From contig CAZSHI010000003.1 of NCBI GenBank assembly GCA_964606735.1, forward strand, positions 1-64,000: a stretch of DNA of 64,000 nucleotides, read 5' to 3'. The DNA comes from UBA5109 sp964606735 (GTDB lineage Bacteria > Pseudomonadota > Gammaproteobacteria > Pseudomonadales > Pseudohongiellaceae). This document shows positions 27,141 through 36,223 of this stretch, piece after piece (position 1 is the first letter of the stretch; every line of letters begins with the position of its first letter). The notes below the pieces were generated by a model. The model was given only the letters and a program-made list of their open reading frames with translations, did no database searches and was not told the DNA's origin. The position numbers were made by a program, and so were the translations under genes.

Positions 27141-28298
27141 CTAATTGCGAAATCGCAGATTGCTTCGCTGTAAATCCTTGATGGATTTGCAGCCCATTAA
27201 TTTCATGTCCCTGATTAATTCTGCGTGCAACAGGGACAAGGCTTTTTCCACCCCTGCCTGCCCGGCTGCCGCCAGGGCATACAGATACAACCTGCCACCG
27301 GAGCAGGCCTTGGCACCGACGGAAAGCGCCTTGAGAATGTGCGTGCCACGGCGGATACCACCATCACAGATCACATCTATCTTGTCACCGACAGCATCGA
27401 CTATCTCAGCCAGCTGATCGAAGGGTGAACGCGAACCATCCAGCTGCCGACCGCCATGGTTGGATACCATAATAGCACTGGCACCGATGTCCACAGCACG
27501 TCTGGCATCCTCTACCGACATAATACCTTTGAGTACAAAAGTTTTTCCCCAGTAGGCGGCAACCTCTTCGGCGGCTTTCCAGTCCATACTCTGATCCATC
27601 ATGACATTGAAATAGTCGGCCACCGTGATGGAAAGATTAGAGCCCTCCTTGACGTAATCCTTGAGCTGGGACAGTTCGAATTTTTCATGGGTGAAATAAT
27701 TAAAGGCCCAGGACGGGTGCGTCATGAAACTGAGCAGGCTTTTCAGGGTTAGCCGCGGAGGCGTGGTGAATCCGGTGTAAAGATCCCGCTCACGATTGCC
27801 ACCGACGATGGTATCCACGGTCAGCGCCAGAGCGTCAAAATTAGCTGCCTTGCAGCGGTCCATCATGCTGCGCGTGAGCTCCTTATCCTTGTGATAATAC
27901 AGTTGGAACAGCTTGGGCGTGTTGATGGACTGACCGATATTCTCGACACTGACCGTCCCCAGGGAAGACACACCAAATATCGTCTTGTATTTTTCAGCTG
28001 CCTTGCCGACCGCCATTTCCCCGTCATGATGAAACAGACGCTGCAGGGCTGTTGGTGAAAGAAACAGTGGCATGCCAATCTCCTGCCCCATCACAGTCGT
28101 ACTCAGATCAATCTCTTCAACGCCGGCCAGCACATTGGGTACCAAGTCCACTTCATCATAAGCCGTGGTATTGCGGCGATAGGTCAACTCATCATCAGCG
28201 GCACCATCAATGTAATGAAAAATCGGACCGGGCAAACGCTGCTTGGCCATCCGGCGAAAATCTTCCACATTGCGGACATCTTTAAGGCGCATGAACAT
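27141..28298 (-). CDS. FMN-dependent L-2-hydroxyacid dehydrogenase (lactate/glycolate type)
   Basis: A 385-residue TIM-barrel flavoprotein of the LldD/glycolate oxidase family. IFHYIDGAADDELTYRRN is the N-terminal FMN segment, MVSNHGGRQLDG carries the catalytic His and Arg, and ICDGGIRRGTHILKAL is the phosphate-binding end. These enzymes oxidise L-lactate or glycolate and pass electrons to quinone or oxygen. AAGGAA lies nine bases before the first ATG; a second ATG two codons later is possible. It starts the operon with the aminotransferase and lctP and is divergent from a glyoxylate-type aminotransferase. Confidence 0.93.
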   Translation of the reverse strand: MFMRLKDVRNVEDFRRMAKQRLPGPIFHYIDGAADDELTYRRNTTAYDEVDLVPNVLAGVEEIDLSTTVMGQEIGMPLFLSPTALQRLFHHDGEMAVGKAAEKYKTIFGVSSLGTVSVENIGQSINTPKLFQLYYHKDKELTRSMMDRCKAANFDALALTVDTIVGGNRERDLYTGFTTPPRLTLKSLLSFMTHPSWAFNYFTHEKFELSQLKDYVKEGSNLSITVADYFNVMMDQSMDWKAAEEVAAYWGKTFVLKGIMSVEDARRAVDIGASAIMVSNHGGRQLDGSRSPFDQLAEIVDAVGDKIDVICDGGIRRGTHILKALSVGAKACSGGRLYLYALAAAGQAGVEKALSLLHAELIRDMKLMGCKSIKDLQRSNLRFRN

Positions 28299-28516
28299 GA
28301 TGATAGATTCCTTATTGTTTAAAACGATACACGCAGGTTCAGTTTGAACTGCAGCACAACGCTATCTTGTCTGCCTGCCACAACTTTTGTACGAGAATCA
28401 TGTTGAATCGAGGGTTTCTTGTTATTATCTGTCACTGGTTTCAGTAGCATTATTAAACCCGTGTCTGCTGATTGCAAGAAGCAGCTTTTAGTCACAATCA
28501 CAAAGAAGGAATCCGT

Positions 28517-29647
28517 ATGCAGCCAGGAGTCATCAGTGCCTTTCACCCAACCCGACGTACCCTGATGGGCCCCGGTCCTTCGGACGTTTATCCGCGCGTA
28601 CTTGAAGCGCTGTCACGACCGACCATCGGCCATCTGGATCCCCTATTTATCGGCATGATGGATGAGCTGAAACAGCTTCTGCGCTATGCCTTCCAGACCG
28701 AGAATGAGGTCACCATGCCCATTTCAGCACCGGGATCAGCCGGCATGGAATGCTGTTTTGTGAATCTAGTTGAACCGGGTGACAAGGTGATTGTGTGTCG
28801 CAATGGTGCCTTTGGCGGACGCATGCTGGAAAACATTAAACGCAGTGGCGGTGAAGCCATCATCGTGGATGATCCCTGGGGACGTGCGGTGGATCCCGAA
28901 AAAGTCGAAGCTGCCCTGCAGGCCAATCCGGATGCGGTGATTCTTGCTTTTGTACACGCAGAGACATCAACCGGTGCACTGTCGGATGCACAGACCCTGG
29001 CAAGACTCGCGCACGAACATGACTGTGTAACGATTGTGGATACCGTCACCTCGCTGGGCGGAGTCCCGCTGAAGGTGGACGAGTGGGAACTGGATGCGGT
29101 GTATTCGGGTACACAGAAATGCCTGTCCTGCATTCCCGGGCTCTCACCAGTGACTTTCAGCCAGCGTGCCATGGATAAAGTCCGAAAACGCCAGTCAGTC
29201 ACGCAGTCATGGTTTCTCGATCTGAAACTGATGCTCGGTTACTGGGAAGGTGAAGGCAAACGCGCCTATCATCACACAGCGCCCATCAACCCCTTGTATG
29301 CATTGCATGAAGCTCTGTGCATCCTGCAGGAAGAAGGTCTGGAAAATGCCTGGCAGCGACATCGAAGCCAGCATGAGGCTCTCAAGGGCGGGCTGGAAAA
29401 ACTGGGCCTGCAGCTGAGTGTCCCCGAAGCCGAACGATTGCCACAGCTTAATGCCGTCAGCATTCCGGCAGGGGTAAACGATGCTGCAGTGCGAAGTTCC
29501 CTGCTGCAGGACTACAACCTGGAAATCGGTGCGGGTCTCGGCGAAAGTGCCGGCAAACTATGGCGCATTGGCCTGATGGGATATTCCGCCAACCCCGGCA
29601 ACGTGCTGTATTGCCTGAGCGCCCTCGAAGCCGTGCTGGGCAACTAG
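28517..29647 (+). CDS. Class V aminotransferase, serine/alanine-glyoxylate type
   Basis: A 376-residue class V aminotransferase. The ATG at 28517 follows GAAGGAA and is preferred over an ATG 45 bases upstream. GPGPSDVYPRVLEALSRPTI and IGHLDPLF are the N-terminal signature of the alanine-glyoxylate/serine-glyoxylate group, and K201 in YSGTQKCLSCIPG is the PLP lysine. The reaction is transfer of an amino group from serine or alanine to glyoxylate, giving glycine. The divergent FMN dehydrogenase could supply glyoxylate from glycolate. A second enzyme of this type is at 53530. Confidence 0.92.
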   Translation: MQPGVISAFHPTRRTLMGPGPSDVYPRVLEALSRPTIGHLDPLFIGMMDELKQLLRYAFQTENEVTMPISAPGSAGMECCFVNLVEPGDKVIVCRNGAFGGRMLENIKRSGGEAIIVDDPWGRAVDPEKVEAALQANPDAVILAFVHAETSTGALSDAQTLARLAHEHDCVTIVDTVTSLGGVPLKVDEWELDAVYSGTQKCLSCIPGLSPVTFSQRAMDKVRKRQSVTQSWFLDLKLMLGYWEGEGKRAYHHTAPINPLYALHEALCILQEEGLENAWQRHRSQHEALKGGLEKLGLQLSVPEAERLPQLNAVSIPAGVNDAAVRSSLLQDYNLEIGAGLGESAGKLWRIGLMGYSANPGNVLYCLSALEAVLGN

Positions 29648-29671
29648 GTCCTGATCTTCATCTGGCCTGGG

Positions 29672-31252
29672 TCACTCAGCACCGAAGTTTGCCAGTACGA
29701 CGCCATAGATGGCCATGGCATCCCAGAAGTTCTGTAATCGCAGATTCTCATTTTCACCGTGCTGATTATTGTCGTGGTTAGCCAGCGGTAAAATGATAAT
29801 CGGGGTATCCATCCTCTCGGCAAAATCATCCAGCGGCAAGGTGCCACCCATATTCGGCGTCAGAATCAGACTGGGTGTTATTGCTTCCATAAGGCTGATC
29901 ATGCGTGCAGCCATGGGGCCATCCATTGAAGTTCTGAGGCCAGAGCTTCCCTCGCCGCGCCAGTCCAGTTTGAGCACCCTGTCGTTGTTCCGCAAAATTT
30001 CATCGCTGGGGTCTTCATAAATGATATGGTAGCCCTCTTGCGTAATATGGTTTTCAATCAGACGTTCAATATCGGCGGGCTGCTGATCGGGAACCAGACG
30101 CAAATTCAGGGAAACAGTCGCCGTGGTCAGGATGATATTGCTGCCCAGTACGCCAACCCCGCCTCCGACAATGCCACGGGCATTGATGGCTGGCAACGTC
30201 ACCAGCTCGGCAAGGCGCATGCCGTTTCCTTCAGGTGTATTAACGGCCAGTTCATTCTGCAGATCTGCCGTCATGTCCGGCATGTTCTGCAGTGCACTCT
30301 GTTCACGGTCTGACAGGGGTGCCACTGCGTCGTAATAACCATCTATGAGTATCCTGCCACTTTCATCGCGCATACTGGTCAGCAAATAGGCCAGTTGCAT
30401 GATGGGGTTTGGCGCCCAGTTGCCATAGTGCCCGGAATGCAGAGGGCGATTGGCGCCATAGGCTGTAATATCCAGAGTCTTGCTACCACGCACACCGAAA
30501 ACCAGTTGCGCCTGTCGAGACTGATGCATCGGCCCGTCACAAAAAAGCAGCAAGTCAGCATCCAGCAGGCCGGGGTTGGCATCCATAATGGTACCGAGGC
30601 TAGGCGAGCCAATTTCTTCTTCACCATCCAGCAGGAGTTTCAGATTAACCGACAGGGGAATGTCATTGTCACGTAATGCCTGCAGCACATGAGTGATGGC
30701 AATGATCGGCATTTTGTCATCGCCCGCTGAACGACCATAGAGTCGCCACTCTGGATTCAAACCCTGCTCCATTTGAGCCTGGCTAACCGGTCGGCCGCCC
30801 TCCTGCAGGGGAGCATCCAGCAGCGTAGGACTAAAAGGTGGGTATGCCCAGTCATCCGGCAATACCGGTTGCCCGTCAAAATGTGCATAAATCAACACAG
30901 TCTCACTGGCCTGGGGGTTCAATAATTCTGCATAAATATAGGGTGCTCCATCTGCCTGCAGGCGCTGCGTGGTAAAACCCTGGCCTTGCAGAAGCCCCGT
31001 GATATGCTCGACATTTCTATCCATGTCAGCAAGGTTTGCCGCTGAATTGGGCAGCCGCAGGAGCTCAATAAAATCCTGCAGAATGACTTGCTCGTTGTCT
31101 GACCGATAAGCATCAATCAAGTCGACAAGCTCCTCTGAATCGATGGCCTGTGCCAGCGCTGTCGACCCGCTTCCAAGCCAGCAAGCTGTCAGAAGCAGTG
31201 ATCGCAGAATGTGTTGCCTGGCTGAAGCATAAAAATTCCTGTGCATTGTCAT
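29672..31252 (-). CDS. Exported M20-family zinc metallopeptidase
   Basis: About 526 residues. The start MTMHRNFY at 31252 follows AGGAA, lies clear of the upstream gene, and gives a signal peptide ending STALAQ; a frame reaching 31351 would overlap that gene by 80 bases. Zinc and catalytic residues are in IYAHFDGQPV, SAGDDKMPI, LDGEEEIGS and HSGHYGNWAPNP, the M20/ArgE-CPG2 order. Such enzymes cleave dipeptides or N-acyl amino acids. It follows the deacylase gene by about 19 bases, so both may act on extracellular peptides or N-acyl amino acids in the periplasm. Confidence 0.9.
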   Translation of the reverse strand: MTMHRNFYASARQHILRSLLLTACWLGSGSTALAQAIDSEELVDLIDAYRSDNEQVILQDFIELLRLPNSAANLADMDRNVEHITGLLQGQGFTTQRLQADGAPYIYAELLNPQASETVLIYAHFDGQPVLPDDWAYPPFSPTLLDAPLQEGGRPVSQAQMEQGLNPEWRLYGRSAGDDKMPIIAITHVLQALRDNDIPLSVNLKLLLDGEEEIGSPSLGTIMDANPGLLDADLLLFCDGPMHQSRQAQLVFGVRGSKTLDITAYGANRPLHSGHYGNWAPNPIMQLAYLLTSMRDESGRILIDGYYDAVAPLSDREQSALQNMPDMTADLQNELAVNTPEGNGMRLAELVTLPAINARGIVGGGVGVLGSNIILTTATVSLNLRLVPDQQPADIERLIENHITQEGYHIIYEDPSDEILRNNDRVLKLDWRGEGSSGLRTSMDGPMAARMISLMEAITPSLILTPNMGGTLPLDDFAERMDTPIIILPLANHDNNQHGENENLRLQNFWDAMAIYGVVLANFGAE

Positions 31253-31271
31253 CTTGTTTCCTGTCTGAAAA

Positions 31272-32822
31272 TTAAAATGGTCGTGGCCGGAACAACACGC
31301 GACCGGCATTGACGCTGCTTGGTATGCTATCGCTAAGGGCGAATTCGCCATTAAGAATCACATAGGCAATGCCATCGGGTCGGGCGCTTGGATTATCATA
31401 GCTGGCATGGTCGATAACCGTTTCGGCATCGAATACCGTGATGTCGGCCGCCATGCCCGGTTTCAGCAAGCCCCTGTCGGTGATGCCGATGGTCTTTGCC
31501 GGTAACCAGGTCATTTTGTAAATGGCCTGCTCCAGACTCAGTGCCATTTTTTCCCGCACATATTCGCCCAGCACTTTGGGAAAGGTTCCCCAATAACGCG
31601 GATGCTCCCTGCCCCCCTCTAACACCGCATCACAATCACAGGCAATCGATACACTCGGGTGCTGCATGATTTCTATCAGGTCTGCTTCACTGCCGAATCG
31701 CAAAATCGATCCACTCTCGGCTTCTTCCAGAATGCGGATGACGGCTTCCCCCGCTGAGTCAGTACCCAGTTCTTCCATAATCTCAGTCAGCTCCTGCTGA
31801 TTGCTTTTTACAAAAACACCCGAAGCGCCTCCCCAGCGCAGGTTCATGGCCTCTTCAGCCTCGGTAATAATCTGTGCGCGCAGCGCTGGATCTTGAAAAC
31901 GCGCCAGCATGGCCGCACGACCCCCAGCCTGTGCCCAGCTGGGAATAATCAGATTAGACAAATCGGTCTGTCCGGCCAGATAGGGGTAGACATCTGCGAC
32001 AGCCCCTTCGGCGTTGCTGGTATCAGCCACGCGCATTGTGTCGAGAATCTCGGCCGCTTTGCCCTGCTCCCAGCCCTGCACTTTCATGTGCGTGACCAGG
32101 GGAATCAGTCCGGCCGCTTCGCCGATACGGACGGTTTCCGTCATGCCAACGATGGAGCTGTAATCGGTTTCCGGTGTCAGGCGGTCATGATTGGCAAACA
32201 CCACATGCCAGTCGGCAAAGGGTGACAGAATGTCGATAACTTCCTGCGTCTGGGCATAATAGCCTGGCACATAATCCAGACCGGCCGAGACACCCCAGCT
32301 GCCGGCTTGCAGCCCTTCAGCAATCAGCGCCTGCATACGACTGATCTGCAGCGGGGTCGGGCGTGCATCTTCAAGGCCGACCACCTCCTCCCAGATACTG
32401 TTGAAACCAACGAAACCGCCAACATTTATGGCAAGCCCCGCTTCAGCATACGCTGCAAACTGCGCTGCGATATCCAGTGGACTCCAACCATCCGAATTCA
32501 TGATTTCTGTGGTTATTCCCTGACTGATCATGTTGACGGCTGTAGAGAGTGCCTCTCCCCTGTCATGGCTGTGGATATTGATAAAGCCGGGAGCCACCAC
32601 CAGCCCACTGACATCTATATCGACTTCAGCACTTGCCGCTCCAAGATCACCAATAGCGGCAATCGTCGTTCCCGTGATGGCCACATCACCGACATAGGCC
32701 TCTTGTGAGCTGCCATCGATAATGGTGCCGCCACGCAGGATCAGCTCATATGCTGGCGGGTCTTCTGCGCAGGCAGTCAACGTGAGTATCAGAATACCGC
32801 AGAGGCTGTATTTACTTATCAT
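31272..32822 (-). CDS. Lipoprotein N-acyl-D-amino-acid deacylase
   Basis: About 516 residues. The start at 32822 follows TGGAAACAACAG and gives a lipoprotein signal with lipobox LTAC (Cys18); frames reaching 32852 or 32891 are possible. It is an amidohydrolase of the D-aminoacylase/dihydroorotase group: LILRGGTIIDGSSQEA, then INIHSHDRGEA with the HxH metal pair, and the C-terminal LKPGMAADITVFDAETVID. Known members hydrolyse N-acyl-D-amino acids to D-amino acids. Neighbouring RidA, YkvI-type transporter and DadA-type genes support this substrate class. Being a lipoprotein, it would work outside the cytoplasm. Confidence 0.87.
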   Translation of the reverse strand: MISKYSLCGILILTLTACAEDPPAYELILRGGTIIDGSSQEAYVGDVAITGTTIAAIGDLGAASAEVDIDVSGLVVAPGFINIHSHDRGEALSTAVNMISQGITTEIMNSDGWSPLDIAAQFAAYAEAGLAINVGGFVGFNSIWEEVVGLEDARPTPLQISRMQALIAEGLQAGSWGVSAGLDYVPGYYAQTQEVIDILSPFADWHVVFANHDRLTPETDYSSIVGMTETVRIGEAAGLIPLVTHMKVQGWEQGKAAEILDTMRVADTSNAEGAVADVYPYLAGQTDLSNLIIPSWAQAGGRAAMLARFQDPALRAQIITEAEEAMNLRWGGASGVFVKSNQQELTEIMEELGTDSAGEAVIRILEEAESGSILRFGSEADLIEIMQHPSVSIACDCDAVLEGGREHPRYWGTFPKVLGEYVREKMALSLEQAIYKMTWLPAKTIGITDRGLLKPGMAADITVFDAETVIDHASYDNPSARPDGIAYVILNGEFALSDSIPSSVNAGRVLFRPRPF

Positions 32823-32906
32823 CTGTTGTTTCCACTTATTGACCAGCTTCATGTTTATTGCCCAGCTCAGCCAGGAATTCTCACAAGACAAAAACTTAAC
32901 AGCTGC

Positions 32907-33257
32907 CTAGCGCGCAGCTATCAGCCCGATTTCAACGGTAAAATCCGGTGAGGCCAGACGTGACTCGACGCAAGCACGACAGGGCGCATTACCACCTTTG
33001 CTCCATTCATCCCAGACAGCATTCATCTCGGCAAAATCCTCCATATTGGCAAGCCAGATAGTCGCGCTCAGGGCTTTTGTTTTATCGGTGCCTGCTTCTG
33101 CCAGCAGGGCATCAATCTGCGCCAGAATCGCTATGGTCTGCGCCCTTACACTTTCACCGCGTGCCGTCTGGGCAACCTGCCCGGCCAGATATACGGTATC
33201 GCCATGAATGACGGCCTGGCTCATGCGATCATTGGTTTTCAGTCGTTGAATACTCAT
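32907..33257 (-). CDS. RidA/YjgF-family imine deaminase-like protein
   Basis: About 116 residues from the ATG at 33257, preceded by GAGAGG; a longer frame to 33323 would overlap the transporter gene. VIHGDTVYLAGQVAQTARG is the N-terminal family signature, and PCRACVESRL followed by FTVEIGLIA holds the Arg and Glu of the active cleft. RidA proteins hydrolyse reactive enamine/imine products to keto acids. Next to a DadA-type dehydrogenase, which makes such imino acids, that role is well supported by context. Confidence 0.9.
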   Translation of the reverse strand: MSIQRLKTNDRMSQAVIHGDTVYLAGQVAQTARGESVRAQTIAILAQIDALLAEAGTDKTKALSATIWLANMEDFAEMNAVWDEWSKGGNAPCRACVESRLASPDFTVEIGLIAAR

Positions 33258-33294
33258 CCTAACCTCTCTTGTTAAACAGTCAAACCAGCTACTT

Positions 33295-34401
33295 TTATTC
33301 AGCCCTGACTTTGAAGCTGACAATTTTATAAAGACCTATTGTAAACAGCGGCAATACAAACACCAGCAGAAACAGGTAGGTCAGCAAGACATAGCCATTG
33401 GCAATCAGGGCAATCAAGCCAATCCTGTCACTGATGAAAACGGCAATCACCATAGTGACCACCGCAATGCTTGGCCTCAGGTAAAGCGGCATCTGTGCTG
33501 ATTTTGCCTGATAGCTTACTGCTACCCGCTCATTCAGGGCATGCAACAGAGCTGTACCCGTTTCAATAAAGGTGCCAAATATCACCAATTGAAAGAGAAA
33601 CTGGAAATAAGGCAGATTCATCATACCGAGAATCTGATTGACGGGAACGGCTTCATCAATAATGGCAGGATAAAATCCGACCAGCACAAAATAAAACAAG
33701 ACCCCTGGCAAAATGGCGATGACACCGCCAAGCAAACCGGCAGTGACAGCTTCACTACGGCTGCCAATATGACGCATGCAGAACAGGATGGTCGGGATAA
33801 TGGCCAGGTTGTAACTGGCGTACTTGATGCCGTCACCCAGCCAGGCAGAATTTTCCGGCGGCAGGCTTAAGTTCTCAGCAATAGTCTCTCCAAACTGGGT
33901 GAATCCGATCAGCAGAAAACTGATATAGACGAGATAAAGCAGCACAGACCAGCTGGCCAGCACTTTTTCGATCAGGCTGGTGCCGAAAAAAGTCAGCAGG
34001 CCGATCGTAGCAATCAAAATGATGGTGCCAATCAATGGGGCTGTCCCAATCATGTCAGCCAGCAGGATACCCGCAGCGGAACCGATCACCGACAAAATCA
34101 GCACGATGGTGATGATGTAAACGATTTCATAGAGCACCCAGGCCCGTCCCAGCAGATGCCTGAAAAAAGTCTTGTAATCGTAACTTTGAGTGAGTCTGGC
34201 AAACTCGAGACTGGTCGCCAGCACCAGCGACCACACCATGGTGGCGACCAGCATGCCGTACAAACCGGCTTGCGGGCCGTTAGATAGAAAAAACTCCACC
34301 AGTTCCCGCCCGGTTGCATAACCGCCGGCAATGACCACCGACTGAAAAATCAGCCCTGGAAGAATGATTGCCTGCAATAATCGGAATGACAGAAGTTTCA
34401 T
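33295..34401 (-). CDS. YkvI-type membrane transporter
   Basis: About 368 residues with ten or more hydrophobic segments. The start at 34401 has AGGAA eight bases upstream; the longer frame to 34467 would overlap the dehydrogenase gene. IILPGLIFQSVVIAGGYATG and GRELVEFFLSNGP near the N-terminus resemble the YkvI (COG3949) family of the amino-acid transporter superfamily. No member has a well-defined cargo that I know of. Its place between DadA and RidA suggests uptake of a D-amino acid or small peptide. Confidence 0.78.
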   Translation of the reverse strand: MKLLSFRLLQAIILPGLIFQSVVIAGGYATGRELVEFFLSNGPQAGLYGMLVATMVWSLVLATSLEFARLTQSYDYKTFFRHLLGRAWVLYEIVYIITIVLILSVIGSAAGILLADMIGTAPLIGTIILIATIGLLTFFGTSLIEKVLASWSVLLYLVYISFLLIGFTQFGETIAENLSLPPENSAWLGDGIKYASYNLAIIPTILFCMRHIGSRSEAVTAGLLGGVIAILPGVLFYFVLVGFYPAIIDEAVPVNQILGMMNLPYFQFLFQLVIFGTFIETGTALLHALNERVAVSYQAKSAQMPLYLRPSIAVVTMVIAVFISDRIGLIALIANGYVLLTYLFLLVFVLPLFTIGLYKIVSFKVRAE

Positions 34402-34414
34402 TGGTTTTTTCCTG

Positions 34415-35674
34415 TCAAAAACGGGCGTAGCGGTAGGCTTGCGGATCAATATCAGTCGGTCTGGCACTGATTAAATCAGCCAGCAGTTTCCCCGAGCCCA
34501 TGGCAAAGGACCAGCCCAGATGTCCGTGCCCGGTGTTGATAAACAGATTGCCGTAAGGGCTGCCGCCAATGATCGGCACACCATCCACACTGCTCGGCCT
34601 CAGTCCCGCCCAGGAACTCAGTTTGCCAGCAGCAATAGATGTTTTAGCTGCAGGGTACCGATTTATAACCTGGTCGATGATCATCTTTACCCTGCCTTGA
34701 TTGATACGGGTATCGTAACCGGCCAGTTCAGCGGTACCGGCTGCACGCAGTTGCTTGCCCAATGGCGTAATGGCCACATGGGAAGTTTCATCAATTACCG
34801 GCATCCGTGGTGTTTGTGTCCAGTCATCCATGGATACCGTGATGGAATAGCCTTTAACCGGGCGCACCGGGATGTTCAGCTTCAGTGATTTGACCAGGAG
34901 GGGGCTGTACGAACCGGCCGCCAGGACAAAGGCATCGGCCTGATATTCACCGCGACTGGTGCTGATGGATGCAATCCTCTGGCCGCTTTTTACAAAAGCA
35001 TCTATCCGGGTATCGTACTCAAAAATTACCTGATTCTGCTTCAGCAGCTCAGCCACTTGTTGACAGAACTGATAGGCATCGCCGCCCTGGTCATCCGGAT
35101 AGTGAATACCGCCAACCAGCTTTTCACCGCTTTCGAGCAGTGCCGGCTCTTTGGTAAAAATGTCAGCCGGCTCCAGCACGGTGCAATTGACACCCAGCTC
35201 CTGAAACAAGCTGAGCGATTCCACCGCGTTCTCCATTTCCTGTTGATCTTCAAGAATCTTCAGGCTACCCAACTTGCTGGCACTGTAGTCAAAAGAATGT
35301 TTTTGCAGCATGTCCTGCATGCATTGCATCGTGTAATTTGCCAGCACGGTGTTGGCTTGCAGATTGGCATGAAAACGTTCCGGTTTGGCATTCTTCAGAA
35401 AACCAATGCCCCAGCGCCACAGCGAAGGCAGTGCCGAGGGTCGCAGTAAAAACGGTGAATCTTCTTTTCCCATCCAGCCAAGAATTTCCCGACCGATACC
35501 CGGATGATTCCAGGGGCTGGCCTGGCTGGGATGCAGGACACCTGCATTGGCAAAGCTGGTTTCTTTTGCCGGACCGGACTGGCGATCAAGTACCCTGACT
35601 TCATGCCCCTGTTCAGACAAATAATAGGCCGAAGCCAGACCCATTAATCCGGAGCCGATTATGACAATTTTCAT
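34415..35674 (-). CDS. DadA-type D-amino-acid dehydrogenase
   Basis: A 419-residue FAD enzyme of the DadA family. VIIGSGLMGLASAYYL is the dinucleotide-binding motif; RQSGPAKETSFANAGVLHPS and ASPWNHPG are DadA signatures, as is the C-terminal TGHGHLGWSFAMGSGKLLAD. It oxidises D-amino acids to imino acids and passes electrons to the respiratory chain. The transporter, RidA, deacylase and peptidase genes follow on the same strand with short gaps, so it is the first gene of a salvage operon. Confidence 0.92.
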   Translation of the reverse strand: MKIVIIGSGLMGLASAYYLSEQGHEVRVLDRQSGPAKETSFANAGVLHPSQASPWNHPGIGREILGWMGKEDSPFLLRPSALPSLWRWGIGFLKNAKPERFHANLQANTVLANYTMQCMQDMLQKHSFDYSASKLGSLKILEDQQEMENAVESLSLFQELGVNCTVLEPADIFTKEPALLESGEKLVGGIHYPDDQGGDAYQFCQQVAELLKQNQVIFEYDTRIDAFVKSGQRIASISTSRGEYQADAFVLAAGSYSPLLVKSLKLNIPVRPVKGYSITVSMDDWTQTPRMPVIDETSHVAITPLGKQLRAAGTAELAGYDTRINQGRVKMIIDQVINRYPAAKTSIAAGKLSSWAGLRPSSVDGVPIIGGSPYGNLFINTGHGHLGWSFAMGSGKLLADLISARPTDIDPQAYRYARF

Positions 35675-35767
35675 TTTTTACCACTAGTCAGGTATGTGAC
35701 TGTATAGCAGCCTTACTATAACACTCCGACAATTTCTTGTATTGAAATCCTGGGCTGACTTAGAAAA

Positions 35768-36004
35768 TTAGTCCAGGTGCCCAGTAAAGGTTTTACTGAT
35801 TATTTTCCAGCCGCTTCCATCATCAATCACATGAAAATAATTGGTAAAATACATACCATCAGGATAACGTTCTTCAAGAACCGCTGTCGCAATTTTACCT
35901 ACTATATCAAGTCCCGATAAGTTTGGTTTATAGTCAAATCCACTGTCTTTCATCGGCGTCTTACAAACTTCTTGTATAAAGGCTTCTGGTGCTGGTGTGG
36001 ATGT
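35768..36004 (-). pseudogene. C-terminal fragment of an NTF2/lumazine-binding-like protein
   Basis: The minus strand encodes YKPNLSGLDIVGKIATAVLE followed by DGMYFTNYFHVIDDGSGWKI and SKTFTGHLD, then TAA-type termination. This is the C-terminal half of the putative lumazine-binding/SnoaL-like NTF2 fold. In-frame coding character (EAFIQEVCKTPMKDSG) continues beyond the internal ATG to a stop near 36007, and the N-terminal half is missing. Possible translation from the ATG at 35953 would give only 61 residues, so I call it a remnant. Confidence 0.5.
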
Positions 36005-36200
36005 TATTGGTATACGCTATGATGAAATACCTGCCTATGCGCTCAGGGATATCCTTGAAGATTATCCACGCCTGGGTTTTAAACAAGCCTTCACTGAGAT
36101 TTTACTCAAACAGGCTAAACTGAAACCTGACAGCTTCATTGCCACCAATATGAAACTTGGCCTGGGTAAAAAGATTAAGCAGACACCGTTCACTGAATAG
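35955..36200 (+). pseudogene. C-terminal fragment, possibly of an HD-type phosphohydrolase
   Basis: The plus strand encodes VDVIGIRYDEIPAYALRDIL, then YPRLGFKQAFTEILLKQAKL and a basic tail, ending at TAG (36198-36200). The only start in the conserved part is GTG at 35997 without a good ribosome-binding site. The sequence reminds me of the tails of HD-domain phosphohydrolases (DEIP, YPRLxFK), but no HD motif is present, so the assignment is weak. It looks like the 3' end of a lost gene. Confidence 0.35.
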
Positions 36201-36223
36201 GTGTAGAAACCCTTGCTGGGTCT

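Larger units (their letters stand above)
35675..36223. other. 549-base stretch with two gene remnants
   Basis: No intact gene is evident here. Two truncated coding remnants on opposite strands meet near 35985-36000 and are annotated separately. The first 90 bases beside dadA may hold its promoter, but no clear boxes were found. Confidence 0.55.

Noticed and set aside
28684..29202. 172-codon minus-strand frame inside the class V aminotransferase
   Set aside because: Antisense shadow of a conserved enzyme with PLP lysine in the plus frame.
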